From: Burkholderiales bacterium | GTDB lineage: Bacteria; Pseudomonadota; Gammaproteobacteria; Burkholderiales; SG8-39 | Assembly (NCBI GenBank): GCA_027493935.1 | Contig: JAOSJV010000001.1 | Coordinates: 1,426,001-1,490,000 of the forward strand | Length of the DNA: 64,000 nt | Direction: 5' to 3' | Shown: positions 22,220 to 33,833 of the stretch, in pieces | Layout of the letters: every line of letters begins with the position of its first letter | Position numbering within the stretch: position 1 is the stretch's first letter | Translations under genes and position numbers: made by a program | Notes under the pieces: model-generated | What the model was told of the DNA's origin: nothing | What the model saw: only the letters and a program-made list of their open reading frames with translations | Databases searched by the model: none

Positions 22220-22813
22220 GTGACCGTCCCCGCCCGCGGCCGCATCGTCGGCGTGCTGCTCGCTGCGGGCAGCGCGTCGCGCTTCGGCGCCGACAAGCTG
22301 ATGCATCCGCTTCCGGACGGCACGCCGATGGCGCTCGCCGCGGCACGCGCGCTGCGTGCCGCGCTCGAGCCGGCGATCGCGGTGGTGCGGCCCGGCAGCG
22401 CGGCGCTCGAACGGCTGCTGCGCGATGCCGGCCTCGAGGTCGCGGTCTGCCCGGACGCGGCCGCTGGCATGGGCCACTCGCTCGCGCACGCGGTGCGCGC
22501 GAGCGCCGGCGCCGCCGGCTGGGTGGTGGCGCTCGCCGACATGCCGTTCGTCGCGCCGGAGTCGATTCGCCGCGTCGCCGAAGCGCTCGCCGCAGGCGCG
22601 CCGATCGTTGCGCCGAGCCATCGCGGCGAGCGTGGGCATCCGGTCGGCTTTGCCGCGCGCTACGGCGCCGAGCTCGCGGCGCTCGCCGGAGACGCCGGCG
22701 CACGCGAGATCCTGCGCCGCGACCGCGCCCAGGTGAGGCTGGTCACGGTCGACGATCCGGGCGTGCTGCGCGATGTGGACACGCAGGCGGATCTCGAGGG
22801 CGAGGAGCCGTGA
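22220..22813 (+). CDS. MocA-like molybdenum cofactor nucleotidyltransferase
   Basis: 197 residues of the MobA/MocA nucleotidyltransferase fold: the NTP-binding loop LLAAGSASRFGADK near residue 13, the metal-binding ALADMPFV near residue 107 and GHPVGFAARY. The family adds CMP (MocA) or GMP (MobA) to the molybdenum cofactor; xanthine-oxidase-family enzymes use the cytosine form, so MocA is favoured by context. It lies 34 bases after xdhC and is probably co-transcribed. Confidence 0.82.
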   Translation: MTVPARGRIVGVLLAAGSASRFGADKLMHPLPDGTPMALAAARALRAALEPAIAVVRPGSAALERLLRDAGLEVAVCPDAAAGMGHSLAHAVRASAGAAGWVVALADMPFVAPESIRRVAEALAAGAPIVAPSHRGERGHPVGFAARYGAELAALAGDAGAREILRRDRAQVRLVTVDDPGVLRDVDTQADLEGEEP

Positions 22814-22894
22814 GGCCGCGCAGCTGACCCCTGACCCGCGCCGGTGCGCGCTCGCGCGCCTGGACATAGCATAGAATTCGCGCCCTGCATCCCG

Positions 22895-24290
<1,396 letters not shown>

Positions 24291-24295
24291 CCCGG

Positions 24296-26120
24296 ATGCC
24301 CGTCCGCCGCCCGATCCGCTACCGCATCGCCGCGCGCTCGCCCGAGGCGCACCTGTTCGAGGTGAGCGTCACCGTCGAGTCGCCCGATCCAGCCGGCCAG
24401 CGCTTCGCGTTGCCGGCGTGGATCCCCGGCAGCTACATGATCCGCGAGTTCGCCCGCCACGTCGTCGCGATCCGGGCGACGCAGGGCCGGCGTCCGGTCG
24501 GCTTGCGCAAGCTCGACAAGCACACCTGGCACGCCGAGCCGTGCGACGGCCCGCTCACCGTCGCCGCCGAGATCTACGCCTGGGATCCGTCGGTGCGCGG
24601 CGCGCATCTCGACACCGGCCACGGTTTCTTCAACGGGGCGTGCGTGTTTCTGCGGGTTGCCGGACACGAGGCCGATCCGTGCGAGGTCGAGATCCTGCCG
24701 CCGCGCGGCGCGCGCTACCGGGCCTGGCGGGTGGCGACCGCGATGCGGCGCAAGCGCGCGCCGCGCGCGGGCTTCGGCCTCTACGCCGCGGCCGGCTACG
24801 ACGAGTTGATCGACCATCCGGTCGAGATGGGCACCTTCGCGCTCGGCCGCTTCATCGCCTGCGGCGTGCCGCACGAGATCGCGATCACCGGCCGGCACGA
24901 CGCCGACCTCGCGCGGCTCGAGCGCGACCTCGAGCGGCTCTGCGAGACGCACATCCGGTTCTGGGGCACGCCCGCGCCGATGGACCGCTACGTGTTCCTG
25001 GTCAGCGCGCGCGACGAGGGCTACGGCGGGCTCGAGCACCACGCCTCGACCGCGCTCGCGTGCCGCCGCGACGACCTGCCGCGGCGCGGGGGTGCGCGAG
25101 GCCGGCGAGGGCTACCGCAGCTTCCTCGGGCTCGCGAGCCACGAGTACTTCCACACCTGGAACGCGAAGCGTATCCGGCCCGCGGCGTTCACGCCGTACG
25201 ATCTCGCGGCGGAGAACTACACCGAGCTGCTGTGGGCGTTCGAGGGCATCACCTCCTACTACGACGACCTCGCGCTCGTGCGCGCCGGACTGATCTCCGA
25301 GGCCGACTATCTCGAGCTGGTCGGCCGCAGCGTGACCGCGCTCGCGCGCACGCCCGGCCGGCGCCGGCAGACCGTCGCCGAATCGAGCTGGGACGCCTGG
25401 ATCAAGTACTACCGCCCGGACGAGAACGGCGCCGAACGCGGTCGTGAGCTACTACGGCAAGGGCGGACTCATCGCGCTCTGCCTCGACCTCACGATCCGG
25501 CGTCGCACGCGCGGCAGGAAGTCGCTCGACGACGTGATGCGCGCGCTGTGGGCGCACCATGGCCGCGCCGGCATCGGCGTGCCGGAGGACGGCGTCGAGC
25601 GCCTGGCCGAAGCGGTCACCGGTCTTCGCCTGCATGCGTTCTTCGAGCGCGCGTTGCGCACGACCGCGGAGCTTCCGCTGGCGCCGCTGCTGCGCGACGT
25701 CGGGCTCGCGCTCGCGATGCGGCCGGCCGAGTCGGCGACCGACCGAGGCGGCAAGCCGGCGGCGGCGGAGGCGCGCACGCTCGCCGCGCAGGCGAGCCTC
25801 GGCGCGCGCAGCGCGGGCGAGGCGCCGAGGTGAAGCTCACGCACGTGCTCGACGGCGGTGCGGCGCAGCGCGCAGGACTGGCGCCGGGCGACGTGATCGT
25901 CGCGCTCGAAGGCCTGCGCGCGGCGCCGCAGACGTTCGCGCGTGCGATCGCGCAGCGCAAGCCCGGTGAGACGGTGCGCCTGCACGCGTTCCGCCGCGAC
26001 GAGCTCTTCGAGCGCTCGGTCGTGCTCGACGCCGCACCGGCCGACACCTGCGTCGTCGGGATCGACCGGGGCGCCGGTGCCGCGGCGCGCCGCAGGCGCC
26101 TGAAATGGTTGCGTGGATGA
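24296..26120 (+). CDS. M61-family glycyl aminopeptidase with PDZ domain (three frameshifts)
   Basis: About 607 residues. The N-terminal beta domain (YRIAARSPEAHLFEVSV, LPAWIPGSYMIREF) leads into the zinc peptidase domain with the HExxH site SHEYFHTWNAKRIRP and the downstream ligand region ENYTELLWAFEGITSYY. The C-terminal PDZ domain starts near VKLTHVLDGGAAQRAGL. Three single-base errors break the frame: an extra G near 25090, an extra G near 25427 and a lost G near 25822; correcting them gives GLEHHAS..RRGVREAGEG, ENAPNAVVSYYGKG and SAGEGAEVKL. All three lie in C/G-rich runs. It follows the Deg protease by five bases, so both may act on envelope or cytosolic peptides together. Confidence 0.82.
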
Positions 26121-26147
26121 GCGGGCGGCCCCGCTCTGCGCCGGCGT

Positions 26148-26893
26148 TCAGCCGGCGCTGAGCTTGACCAGCGCGAGCGTCAGGTTATCGCCCCTGCCGT
26201 TCGCGCGGCCGCGGGCGCCGGTGACGAGCATCTCCGCGGCCTTGCGCGGCGGCAGCGTCGAGAGGATCTTGCCGAGCTCGGCGTCGGAGAAGTAGTCCCA
26301 CAGCCCGTCCGAGCAGAGCAGGAAGGTGTCGCCGTCGGCGAGCGGGCTCGAGCCGCCGAGCGTGGGCTGGGGATGCTCGGTCTGTCCGAGCGCCTGTAGG
26401 AGCAGGTTGCGGTTCGGGTGCGCGTGGCGGTCCGCTTCCCGGAGCTGACCCTCGCGCGCCAGCTGCTCGACCAGCGAGTGGTCGGGCGTGCGGTGCATGA
26501 GTCTCGCGCCGCGGAAGTGGTACAGGCGGCTGTCGCCGACGTGGCCCCAGTCGACGCGGTCGGGCTGCAGCAGCATGGCGACGAACGTGCTGTGCGGCTC
26601 CTCCTCGGTCAGGATCCGGTTCAGCTTGATCACCATGTGCGCCTCGGCGGAGATCTCGCGCAGCAGCTGCTCGGGGACTCGTCCTTGGGCGAGAAGCCCT
26701 CGAACAGGTTGGTCGCGGTGCGGATCACCTGCTCGGCGGCGGCCGCGCCGCCGGTGTAGCCGCCGGCGCCGTCGGCGAGCACGACGAGCGCGGTGCCCTT
26801 CAGCCGCTTGCTCGGAATGATCGCGACGCGGTCTTGCTGCTCCTTGCGGTCGCCGATGTGCGTCCCGGTGGCGGCGTCGAGCGAGAGGGCCAT
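26148..26893 (-). CDS. PP2C-type protein phosphatase (one frameshift)
   Basis: About 248 residues, a stand-alone PPM/PP2C serine/threonine phosphatase. Metal-site motifs are VLADGAGGYTGG, WGHVGDSRLYHF, LLCSDGLWDYF and GRGDNLTLALV, all in the expected order, so the enzyme should be active with Mn or Mg. One C is missing in a run near 26676; restoring it joins FSPKDESPEQ to LLREISAEAHMVI. No partner kinase is adjacent. It converges on the M61 gene and is divergent from the histidine phosphatase gene. Confidence 0.85.
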
Positions 26894-27090
26894 GTGATCG
26901 TCGCGAATCGGGGCGGCTTGCCGGGGCGTGCGGGCGTCGAGCGGCGCGAAGGACGCCGATAACTTAAACTATCGCGCGATTATGCGCTGCCGCGGATCGC
27001 GGGGCGCAGGCATTTTTCCCGCGGCCCTTCGACCCGCACGGGCGCGCCGATCGCTCGCGCGGCCGGCGGAGGCGGCGCGCGCGACCGGAT

Positions 27091-27808
27091 ATGACACGCG
27101 ACCCGACTTCCGGGCGACACGCTGCTGCTCCTGATCCGCCACGGCGAGACCCGCTGGAACGAGGAGGGCCGTGTCCAGGGATGGCAGGATAGCCCACTCA
27201 CGAGGGCGGGCATTGCGCAGGCGCGCATGCTCGCGGCGCGGCTGGCCGGCGAGCCGGTGGATCGCCTTGTCGCGAGCGATCTCGGCCGCGCGCGCGAGAC
27301 GGCGGCGGCGATCGCGCACCGGCTCGCGCTCGCGGTCGAGCTCGAGCCCGATCTGCGCGAGCGCTCATACGGCGTCCTGGAGGGATGCACCTGGGCGGAG
27401 GCCGAAGCGCGGCATCCGGAGGCGTATGCACGAGTGGCCGCCCGCGATCACGAGTACGTGGTGCCCGGCGGCGAGAGCGCGGCCGCATTCGCCGCGCGGG
27501 TGGTGCGTGCGCTCGAGCGCATCGCCGCAGCGCACTCGGGCCGGCGCGTCGCCGTCGTCGCGCACGGCGGCGTGCTCGGCGTGGCGTACCGCCGCGCGGC
27601 GGGCCTGCCGCGCGATGCCCCGCGCTCCTACGCGCTCGCGAACGCCTCGGTCAACTATCTGCGCTTCTCGGGCGGGCGGCTGTCGATAGAGCGATGGGGC
27701 GACGTGGCGCACCTCGCGGTCGATACGGCCGATGATCCGACCGAGATTGCGACCGGTCGTGCGCGCGGCGATGCCGCCGACGATGCAGCCGGAGGCGGTG
27801 CGCGATGA
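27091..27808 (+). CDS. Histidine phosphatase (phosphoglycerate mutase-like; one frameshift)
   Basis: About 238 residues. The catalytic RHG motif is LIRHGETRWNEEG, and the second catalytic His is in VVAHGGVLGVAYR. Others are SDLGRARETA and the acid-containing LRERSYGVLEG. Without correction no ATG precedes the RHG motif in frame; removing one extra G from the run at 27112-27114 gives an ATG start at 27091 (MTRDPTSGD-TLLLLIRHGE). The substrate may be phosphoglycerate or another phosphomonoester. The stop overlaps the start of the next gene by four bases (ATGA). Confidence 0.8.
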
Positions 27809-28773
27809 GCGCGGGCGGCGAAGCCCCGGTCGGCTACGCCGACGTGTCGGCGGCGGCAGCGCGCCTCGCCGGAGTCGCACACCGCACGCCGGTCCTGACC
27901 TCGCGCGCGGTGGACGCGCACGTTGGCGCCAAGGTCTTTTTCAAGTGCGAGAGCTTCCAGCGCGCGGGCGCGTTCAAGTTTCGCGGCGCCTACAACGCGC
28001 TCGCGCGGCTCGACGCCGCGGCGCGGCGGCGCGGCGTGCTCACGTTCTCGTCGGGCAATCACGCGCAGGCGCTGGCGCTCGCCGGGCGGCTGCTCGGCGT
28101 GCGCATCGTCGCGGTGATGCCGGCCGACGCGCCGTCGGTAAAGCTCGCGGCGACCCGCGGCTACGGCGCCGAGGTGCTCACCTACGACCAGGACGCGACG
28201 GCGCGCGAGGCGCTCGGCGCGCGGATCGCTGCCGAACGGGGGCTCACGATCGTGCCCCCGTTCGACCACCCCGACGTCGTGGCCGGGCAAGGCACCGCGG
28301 CGAAGGAGCTCTTCGAGGAGGTGGGCGCGCTCGATTGGCTGTTCGTGCCGTGCGGCGGGGGCGGACTTATTTCCGGTTGTGCCGTCGCGGCGGCGGAGCT
28401 CGCACCCGGCTGCCGGGTGGTCGGCATCGAGCCCGCTGCCGGGGACGACGCCACGCGCTCGTTCCGCACCCGCACCCTGCAGACGTGCCGGAATCCGGAC
28501 ACCGTCGCCGACGGCGCCAGAACGCCCGCACTCGGCAAAATTACCTTCCCATTGGTGCTCCGGTACGTTCACGATATGGCCACGGTTACCGACCCGGAGC
28601 TGCTGCGGGCCATGCTCTACCTGTGGGAACGCATGAAGATCGTCGTCGAGCCGACCGGGGCGCTCGGCGCCGCCGGCCTGCTCGAGGGCAAGGCCGAAGT
28701 GCGCGGCGCGCGCGTCGGGGTCATCGTGTCGGGCGGCAACGCCGATGTCGCCGCGATCTGCAAGCTGCTCTGA
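27805..28773 (+). CDS. PLP-dependent threonine/serine dehydratase or racemase
   Basis: 322 residues, the size of catabolic threonine dehydratases and serine racemases (no C-terminal ACT domain). The PLP lysine is in AFKFRGAYNA, SSGNHAQALALA binds the substrate carboxylate, and the phosphate-binding loop is CGGGGLISG. It would deaminate L-threonine to 2-oxobutyrate or L-serine to pyruvate. It overlaps the histidine phosphatase gene by four bases. Confidence 0.88.
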   Translation: MSAGGEAPVGYADVSAAAARLAGVAHRTPVLTSRAVDAHVGAKVFFKCESFQRAGAFKFRGAYNALARLDAAARRRGVLTFSSGNHAQALALAGRLLGVRIVAVMPADAPSVKLAATRGYGAEVLTYDQDATAREALGARIAAERGLTIVPPFDHPDVVAGQGTAAKELFEEVGALDWLFVPCGGGGLISGCAVAAAELAPGCRVVGIEPAAGDDATRSFRTRTLQTCRNPDTVADGARTPALGKITFPLVLRYVHDMATVTDPELLRAMLYLWERMKIVVEPTGALGAAGLLEGKAEVRGARVGVIVSGGNADVAAICKLL

Positions 28774-28789
28774 GGCCGCGCCTGGCGCC

Positions 28790-29677
28790 ATGGAGAAGCC
28801 TGCCGAGCGCGCCATCGAACGCGGAGCACCGCCTGCGGCCACCCTGTTTCGCAGCCGGATCCGCTCCTTCCTCGTCGCCACCACGGCCGCGGCGCCGATC
28901 GCCGCGCTCGACGCCGTGACGGGCGACGCGGCGAGCTTCACGGCGTTCTATGCGCTGCCCGTACTGATCGCCGCCTGGGGTGCCGGCGTGACAGGTGGCG
29001 TCGGCATGGCGCTGCTCGCGGGCGGGCTAACTGCCGGGATCGGCTACGCGGTCGGCCACCCGAACGCGACCGGCTTCGCCTTCGCGTTCGACACCATCGC
29101 GGTCTCCGGAGTGCTCGCGGTGGTGGGCGCGCTGGCCGCGGGGCTGCGTGCGGCGACCGACCGCGCGCGCGCGACGACCCGCACCGACGTCGTCACGAGC
29201 GTGATGAACCGGCTCGGCTTCGCCGAGCGTTTGGGCATCGAGCTCGACCGCCACCAGCGCTACCGCCGCCCATTCACGCTCGCGCTGGTGCACTGCGACG
29301 GCCTGACTCACCTGGCCGCCTCCGAGGCCGAGCGGCCGGTGCGCACGATCGGCCGCACGCTCGCCGCAAGCGTGCGCCGTACCGACGCGGTTGCGCGCCT
29401 GCACGAGGACGTCTTCGCCGTGCTGCTGCCAGAGACCGGCCGTGACAACGCGTTGCTCGTAGGGCAGGTGCTGCGCGACCGGCTCGAGCACGACTTGCGC
29501 CGCGCGGGACGGCCGATGGGCTTCGGCCTCGCGCTCGTGACCTATCTCGAGCCGCCGGCCACGGGGGAGGAGGCGGTCGCCACGGCCGAGCAGCTCCTCG
29601 CCGAGGCGCGCAAGGCGGGCAAGAACCGCACGCGCGAGCGTGTGATCGGCGACGCGGCGCCGACCGTCCCGGCGTGA
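28790..29677 (+). CDS. Membrane protein with a degenerate GGDEF domain
   Basis: 295 residues. The N-terminal ~125 residues have four hydrophobic segments (for example FLVATTAAAPIAAL and AVSGVLAVVGALAAGL). The C-terminal domain has the diguanylate-cyclase fold markers DVVTSVMNRLGF, FTLALVHCDGL and QLLAEARKAGKNRTR, but the active-site loop reads RLHEDVFAVLLPE where active enzymes have RxGGDEF. The loop lacks the glycine pair and the catalytic glutamate context, so it is likely catalytically dead, perhaps a GTP sensor. ATG 28790 was chosen over earlier in-frame starts that overlap the dehydratase. Confidence 0.78.
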   Translation: MEKPAERAIERGAPPAATLFRSRIRSFLVATTAAAPIAALDAVTGDAASFTAFYALPVLIAAWGAGVTGGVGMALLAGGLTAGIGYAVGHPNATGFAFAFDTIAVSGVLAVVGALAAGLRAATDRARATTRTDVVTSVMNRLGFAERLGIELDRHQRYRRPFTLALVHCDGLTHLAASEAERPVRTIGRTLAASVRRTDAVARLHEDVFAVLLPETGRDNALLVGQVLRDRLEHDLRRAGRPMGFGLALVTYLEPPATGEEAVATAEQLLAEARKAGKNRTRERVIGDAAPTVPA

Positions 29678-29754
29678 ACCGCTCCGGGGGTGCCCCGGAG
29701 ACGAGCGTGGTCACGGTGCACGGCGCTGGCCCGTCCCGACGCCGGACACTCGGG

Positions 29755-30345
29755 TCATGGCGATCTGACCCACTCCTGCCAACGCTCCTTGCCGGCGAAC
29801 ACCGCAATCGAGGCCTGCGCCGGTGCGTCGGCGACGCGGGCGAATCGCCCGGCGAAGAGCGCCTCGAGTTCGCCGGTCTTCAGGCCGAACGGCGGGCCGC
29901 GCTCGCCCTCGCTCCAGAAGAAGAAGCCGACGAGGCGTCCGCCGGCGCCCAGTTCGGCCGCAACGCGCTCCGCGTACGCGGTCCAGCGCCGTCGCGGCAG
30001 CGCGCACAGGAACGCGCGCTCGTACACTAGATCGAATGGCGCACCGAGATCGTCGGCGAAGAAGTCGGCGCAGCGCAGCACCGTGCGCCACTCGCCGAGC
30101 ACCGCGCGCGCCGCCACGAGCGCGGCGTCGCTGAAGTCGATCGCCACGACGTCGTGCCCGGCCTCGGCGAAGGCGCGCGCCTCGTAGGCGCTGCCGCAGC
30201 CGGGAATCAGCACGCGCTGGCGCGGCGGGAGCGAGGCGACGAGCGCGCGCACCTCGGCCGGGACCGCGCCCGCGTCCCACGGCGTGAAGCGCTCGCGGTA
30301 GCGCTTCTCCCAGAACTCCGGGCCCGCGGGATCTTCCTTCGGCAT
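29755..30345 (-). CDS. TPMT-family SAM-dependent methyltransferase
   Basis: 196 residues of the thiopurine S-methyltransferase family: FWEKRYRERFTPWDAGAVP at the start, SAM motif I in VLIPGCGSAYEARAFA, AIDFSDAAL for the acidic ribose contact, and LVGFFFWSEGERGPPFG at the end. Bacterial relatives methylate thiols, selenite or tellurite. It is the last gene of the pdsR-pdsS-crp group, 14 bases after the crp-like gene. Confidence 0.88.
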   Translation of the reverse strand: MPKEDPAGPEFWEKRYRERFTPWDAGAVPAEVRALVASLPPRQRVLIPGCGSAYEARAFAEAGHDVVAIDFSDAALVAARAVLGEWRTVLRCADFFADDLGAPFDLVYERAFLCALPRRRWTAYAERVAAELGAGGRLVGFFFWSEGERGPPFGLKTGELEALFAGRFARVADAPAQASIAVFAGKERWQEWVRSP

Positions 30346-30359
30346 CGCGGCGTCGCCGG

Positions 30360-31040
30360 TCAGCCCGCGGGCGCCGCAATGCCGCGCAGGCCAGCCGGAT
30401 CGCGGATTTCGATCTGCTCGCGTGACAGCGCGACCAGGCCTTGGTCGGAGAAGCTGCGCAGCAGCCGACTTACGATCTCGCGCACGCTGCCGAGTTCGTC
30501 GGCGAGCTGCTGGTGGGTCGTGCGGATCACCCTGCCCTTACCGAGCAGCAGCGCCGCCAGCCGCTGGTCGAGGCGCTGGAACGCGACCGCCTCGACGAGC
30601 TGCATCAGCTCGGCGAGCCGGTCGGCGAACAGGCTGAAGACGTAGGTGCGGAACGGCTCGTGCTCCGTGACCAGCCGGTTGAAGATCGGCGCTGGCAGGG
30701 TGACGAGCGTGGTCTCCGACTCGGTGATCCCGCGCGCGGCGTACGGCGCGTGCCCGAGCAGGCAGCTCGAGGTCATCACGCACGCCTCGCCCGGCACGAC
30801 GCGGTAGAGCTGCAGCTCGCGGCCGTTCGGCGCGCTCTTGGTCACGCGCACGGTACCCTCGAGCAAGAGCGGGAAAGCCATGCAGGGGTTCTGCTCGTCG
30901 AACATGACGGTGCCGGCCGGCACCGTCATGGTCGGGGCGTCGTCGAGCAGCGCGTCGAGCCGGTCGGGCGCGAGCGCTGCAAGCGGCGGGTAGAGCGCGG
31001 TCAGTCGCTCCTTGACCTTGGCGCGGTCCATCGTGGGCAT
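30360..31040 (-). CDS. Crp/Fnr-family transcription regulator
   Basis: 226 residues. The N-terminal cyclic-nucleotide-binding beta barrel includes VPAGTVMFDEQNPCMAFPLLLEG and ACVMTSSCLLG; the C-terminal winged helix has THQQLADELGSVREIVSRLLR. Three cysteines lie in the barrel (NPC, ACV, SSC), but no N-terminal FNR-type Cys cluster is present, so an FNR iron-sulfur sensor is unlikely; a heme or redox sensor cannot be excluded. Its start is only three bases from the pdsS stop, so it belongs to the pds operon. Confidence 0.88.
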   Translation of the reverse strand: MPTMDRAKVKERLTALYPPLAALAPDRLDALLDDAPTMTVPAGTVMFDEQNPCMAFPLLLEGTVRVTKSAPNGRELQLYRVVPGEACVMTSSCLLGHAPYAARGITESETTLVTLPAPIFNRLVTEHEPFRTYVFSLFADRLAELMQLVEAVAFQRLDQRLAALLLGKGRVIRTTHQQLADELGSVREIVSRLLRSFSDQGLVALSREQIEIRDPAGLRGIAAPAG

Positions 31041-31043
31041 GGC

Positions 31044-32710
31044 TCAATCGGCGTAGAAAGGCTCCGGCGGAAAGCTTACCTTGACCAACACCCCATCGAC
31101 ATCCTCGCGGTTGGAAGCGCTCGCCCGGCCGCCGTGGAACTCGGCGATGAGCCGTACGATGTACAGGCCGAGGCCCAGGTGCGGGGCGCCGCCGGTGCGC
31201 GCCGGGCGCACCGAGACCATCGACTCGAAGAGCCGGCTGCGCATCTCCTCAGGCAGCGGCGGCCCTCGTTTGCCACCGCGAGCGTCGTCTCGAGCCCGCT
31301 CTTCGCCAGGCGAACGACGATCGGCGCCTCGGGCCGCCCGAAGTCCATGGCGTTCGCGACCAGCTTGTCGAGCATCTGCGCCGCGAGCTCGGGCGCCCCC
31401 AGCACGTACACCGGGCCGTCGGGCAGGCGCAGATCGAAGCGGCGGCCCGGGTAGATGCTCCGGTAGCCCTCGACGCAGCCCGCCACCACCCGCGCGAGGT
31501 CGAAGCGCTCGCGCTCGGCCTCGCGCAGCAGGTGCTCGAGCCGGGTCGCTTCGGACATGCTGGCGAGGATGTGGCCGAGCCGGTCGATGCCCTCCTGCGC
31601 CCGCTCGATGTAGACGCGCGATTCGGCCGCGAGCGGCGCGAGCGCGAGGTTCTCGAGCGAGGTGCGCACGACCGCAATCGGCGTGCGCAGCTCGTGCGAC
31701 AGGCGCGAGCCCATCGCCTTCTGGTAGGCGGCGTACTCGCCCAGGCGGTCGAGCGCCGAGGCGAAGCTGCGCGAGAGGTCGCCGACCTCGTCGGTGGCGG
31801 TCGACGGCGGCATGCGTCCGGTCACGCGGCCGTGCGCGTCGATGGCCGCCTCGGCCTGGTCGCGCAGCCGCCGGATGCGACCGGAAAGGCGCGAAGCGAA
31901 TACGAACATCGTGACCGAGCCGATCAGGAGCACGGCGAGCACGAGGCTGAACAGCCGCTCGAACGCGCGATTGCGCTCCGCGAGCACCGCGTTGGTGGTC
32001 TCCTCGACGACGACCGCGCCGCGCACCTCGTAGGCGACCCAGATGGGATGCGCGGCCGCGACGATCACCGCGCGCCCGTCGGGCGTTGCGCGGCGGCTAT
32101 TGGAGGGAATGCCGGTCAGCGCACGCTGCACCTCGCGGAAGCGCCCCACCGCCTCGGCCGGCAGTTCCTCGGCGAAGTCCTCGCGCGGCTGCGTCAGCAC
32201 GAGCCGGTACGCCGGGGCGAGCACGCGCGACTCCACGATCGACCAGACGCCGCCGGCCGCCGGGGCCTGCGCCGCTTCGGACGGCGGCGCCCGGCGCAGC
32301 CCGCCGGAGACGGCGAGCACCCGCAAGTTGCGGTCGACGACCCAGATACGCGCGGTGGAGCGCGCGAGGCCGGCGAGGATCTGCTCGATCTCGGCGCGGG
32401 TGCCGGGGCCGGCGGGAAACGGCGGCGGCGCCGGCGGAACGGGCATCAGCGGCAGCCGGCTGAAGTCGTCGTCGCCGCGTGCCTCGCTCGCCGTGGCGAG
32501 GTCGGCGCCAGGCCGCTCGAACAGGCGCGGCCGCTCGTGCAGCGCGGTCGCGACCGCCTGCGCCGTGCCGGCGAGCTTCTGCTGCTGGCCCTCGCGTAGA
32601 AAGCGCTCGAGCTCGCTTGCGTACTGGTAGCCGAGCCACGGCACGAGCAGGAACACGCTCGACGCCGCGAGCAGCTTGGTGCGTATGCCGGGGCCGAAGC
32701 GCCGCGTCAT
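31044..32710 (-). CDS. pdsS: Dedicated-sortase-system histidine kinase PdsS (one frameshift)
   Basis: About 555 residues. Membrane segments at residues 12-30 (LLAASSVFLLVPWLGYQYA) and ~245-265 (LFSLVLAVLLIGSVTMFVFA) flank a ~215-residue periplasmic sensor domain; HAMP follows, then the phospho-acceptor SHELRTPIAVVRTSLE, the N-box DKLVANAMDFG and the G-box HLGLGLYIVRLIAEF. The C-terminal part requires restoring one lost G near 31260 (ANEGPPLPEEM). The overall sequence matches what I know of the proteobacterial sortase-associated kinase (TIGR03785). Its start overlaps pdsR by four bases. Confidence 0.82.
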
Positions 32711-33406
32711 GCGAGCGCTTCGCGCCAGCGGTATCCCATGCCGTAGACCGTGTCGATCGCGTCGAACGCGGGGTCCACCGTCTGGAACTTGCGCCGGATG
32801 CGCTTCACATGCGAGGTGATCGTGCTGTCGTCGACGACCAGGTTGGCCTCGCGCATCAGGGCGTCGCGGTCCTTCACGTGGCCGGGGTAGCGCGCGAGCG
32901 CGTGCACCATCCAGAACTCCGTGAGCGTCAAGTCGACCGGAGCGTCGTTCCAGCGCGCAGTCATCCGCTTGAGGTCGAGCGTGAGCGTGCCGCGCCGGAG
33001 CACGTCGTCGTTCGACGGCGGGGCGCGCAGAATCTCGACCCGGCGGAAGAGCGCGGCAATGCGGGCCAGCAGATGCGGCAGGCTCACTTCCTTGGTCAGG
33101 TAGTCGTCTGCGCCCATGCGCAGACCGGCGATCACGTCAAAGTCGCTATCGCGGGCGGTGAGAAAGATGATCGGCAGGGTGGCCGACATCGCACGCAGGT
33201 CGCGGCAGAGGGCGAAACCGCCGTCGATCTCCTCGCCGAGGCCGATGTCGATGATCGCGAGATCAGGCAGCCGGATCCGGAAGCCCTCCAGGGCGCTCGT
33301 CCGGTCGGCGTGGGTCGTGACCTCGTAGCCCCTGTCTGCGCAGGACATCGGCATAATTCTCACGGATGGCTGGTTCGTCCTCGACGATGGCGATGCGACG
33401 GCTCAT
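32707..33406 (-). CDS. pdsR: Dedicated-sortase-system response regulator PdsR (one frameshift)
   Basis: About 233 residues, OmpR type. Receiver: acidic pair in IVEDEPAIRENYADV, phospho-acceptor in LAIIDIGLGEE, conserved Thr and Lys in FLTARDSDFD and YLTKEV. Winged helix: TLTEFWMVHALARYPGHV, then DDSTITSHVKRIRRKFQ and GMGYRWREAL. The IGLGEEIDGGFALCRDLRA stretch and the pairing with PdsS are typical of the sortase-associated regulator (TIGR03787). An extra G near 33336 splits the frame; the start is ATG 33406. First gene of the operon. Confidence 0.85.
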
Positions 33407-33677
33407 GATGCTCGGTGGCAGTGCGGCTGGTACCGCGGTCAAGACGCGGGTGGACGGATCGGGTAGTCGACTGCGCCGACTATAGCGCGCGCGGCACCCC
33501 TGCGGCCGGCAGTCGTGCGCGCCGGCCCGCCTCGGTTCCAATTGCCAGAATGTTGCCAGATTCGATCGGTAGCCTTGCCCGGGATCCCCCGCCGGTCGCC
33601 CTCGGGCGGGCGTGCAATCCGCGCTGAGATCGGTCGCAACGGCGAGTGCCGGAGACCGATGCGCAATGGAGACAACG

Positions 33678-33833
33678 ATGAAACCTGAATCAGGGACGAG
33701 CGGCCGCGCGGCCGCCCCGACGGCGCCGCAGCGGACCGGCGCACTGCCGCTCCCGGTGGGCACGCTGCCCGGGCTGGCTCGGCTGCTGCGCAATTTCGAG
33801 CGCCGTGCGGCGTCGGGGCGGATGTGCGTATGA
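33678..33833 (+). CDS. Small hypothetical protein upstream of the sortase homologue
   Basis: 51 residues, start ATG 33678 with GGAG six bases upstream; an in-frame ATG at 33666 would add four residues. Composition is Ala/Gly/Pro-rich, then LPGLARLLRNFERRAA, an amphipathic helix. Its TGA overlaps the ATG of the next small gene (ATGA), so the two are translationally coupled, which is the main evidence that it is real. No family recognised. Confidence 0.45.
   Translation: MKPESGTSGRAAAPTAPQRTGALPLPVGTLPGLARLLRNFERRAASGRMCV

Noticed and set aside
24296..26120. Programmed frameshifting in the M61 gene
   Set aside because: Three shifts in different directions at ordinary C/G runs, without slippery heptamers or stimulators, fit sequence error better.
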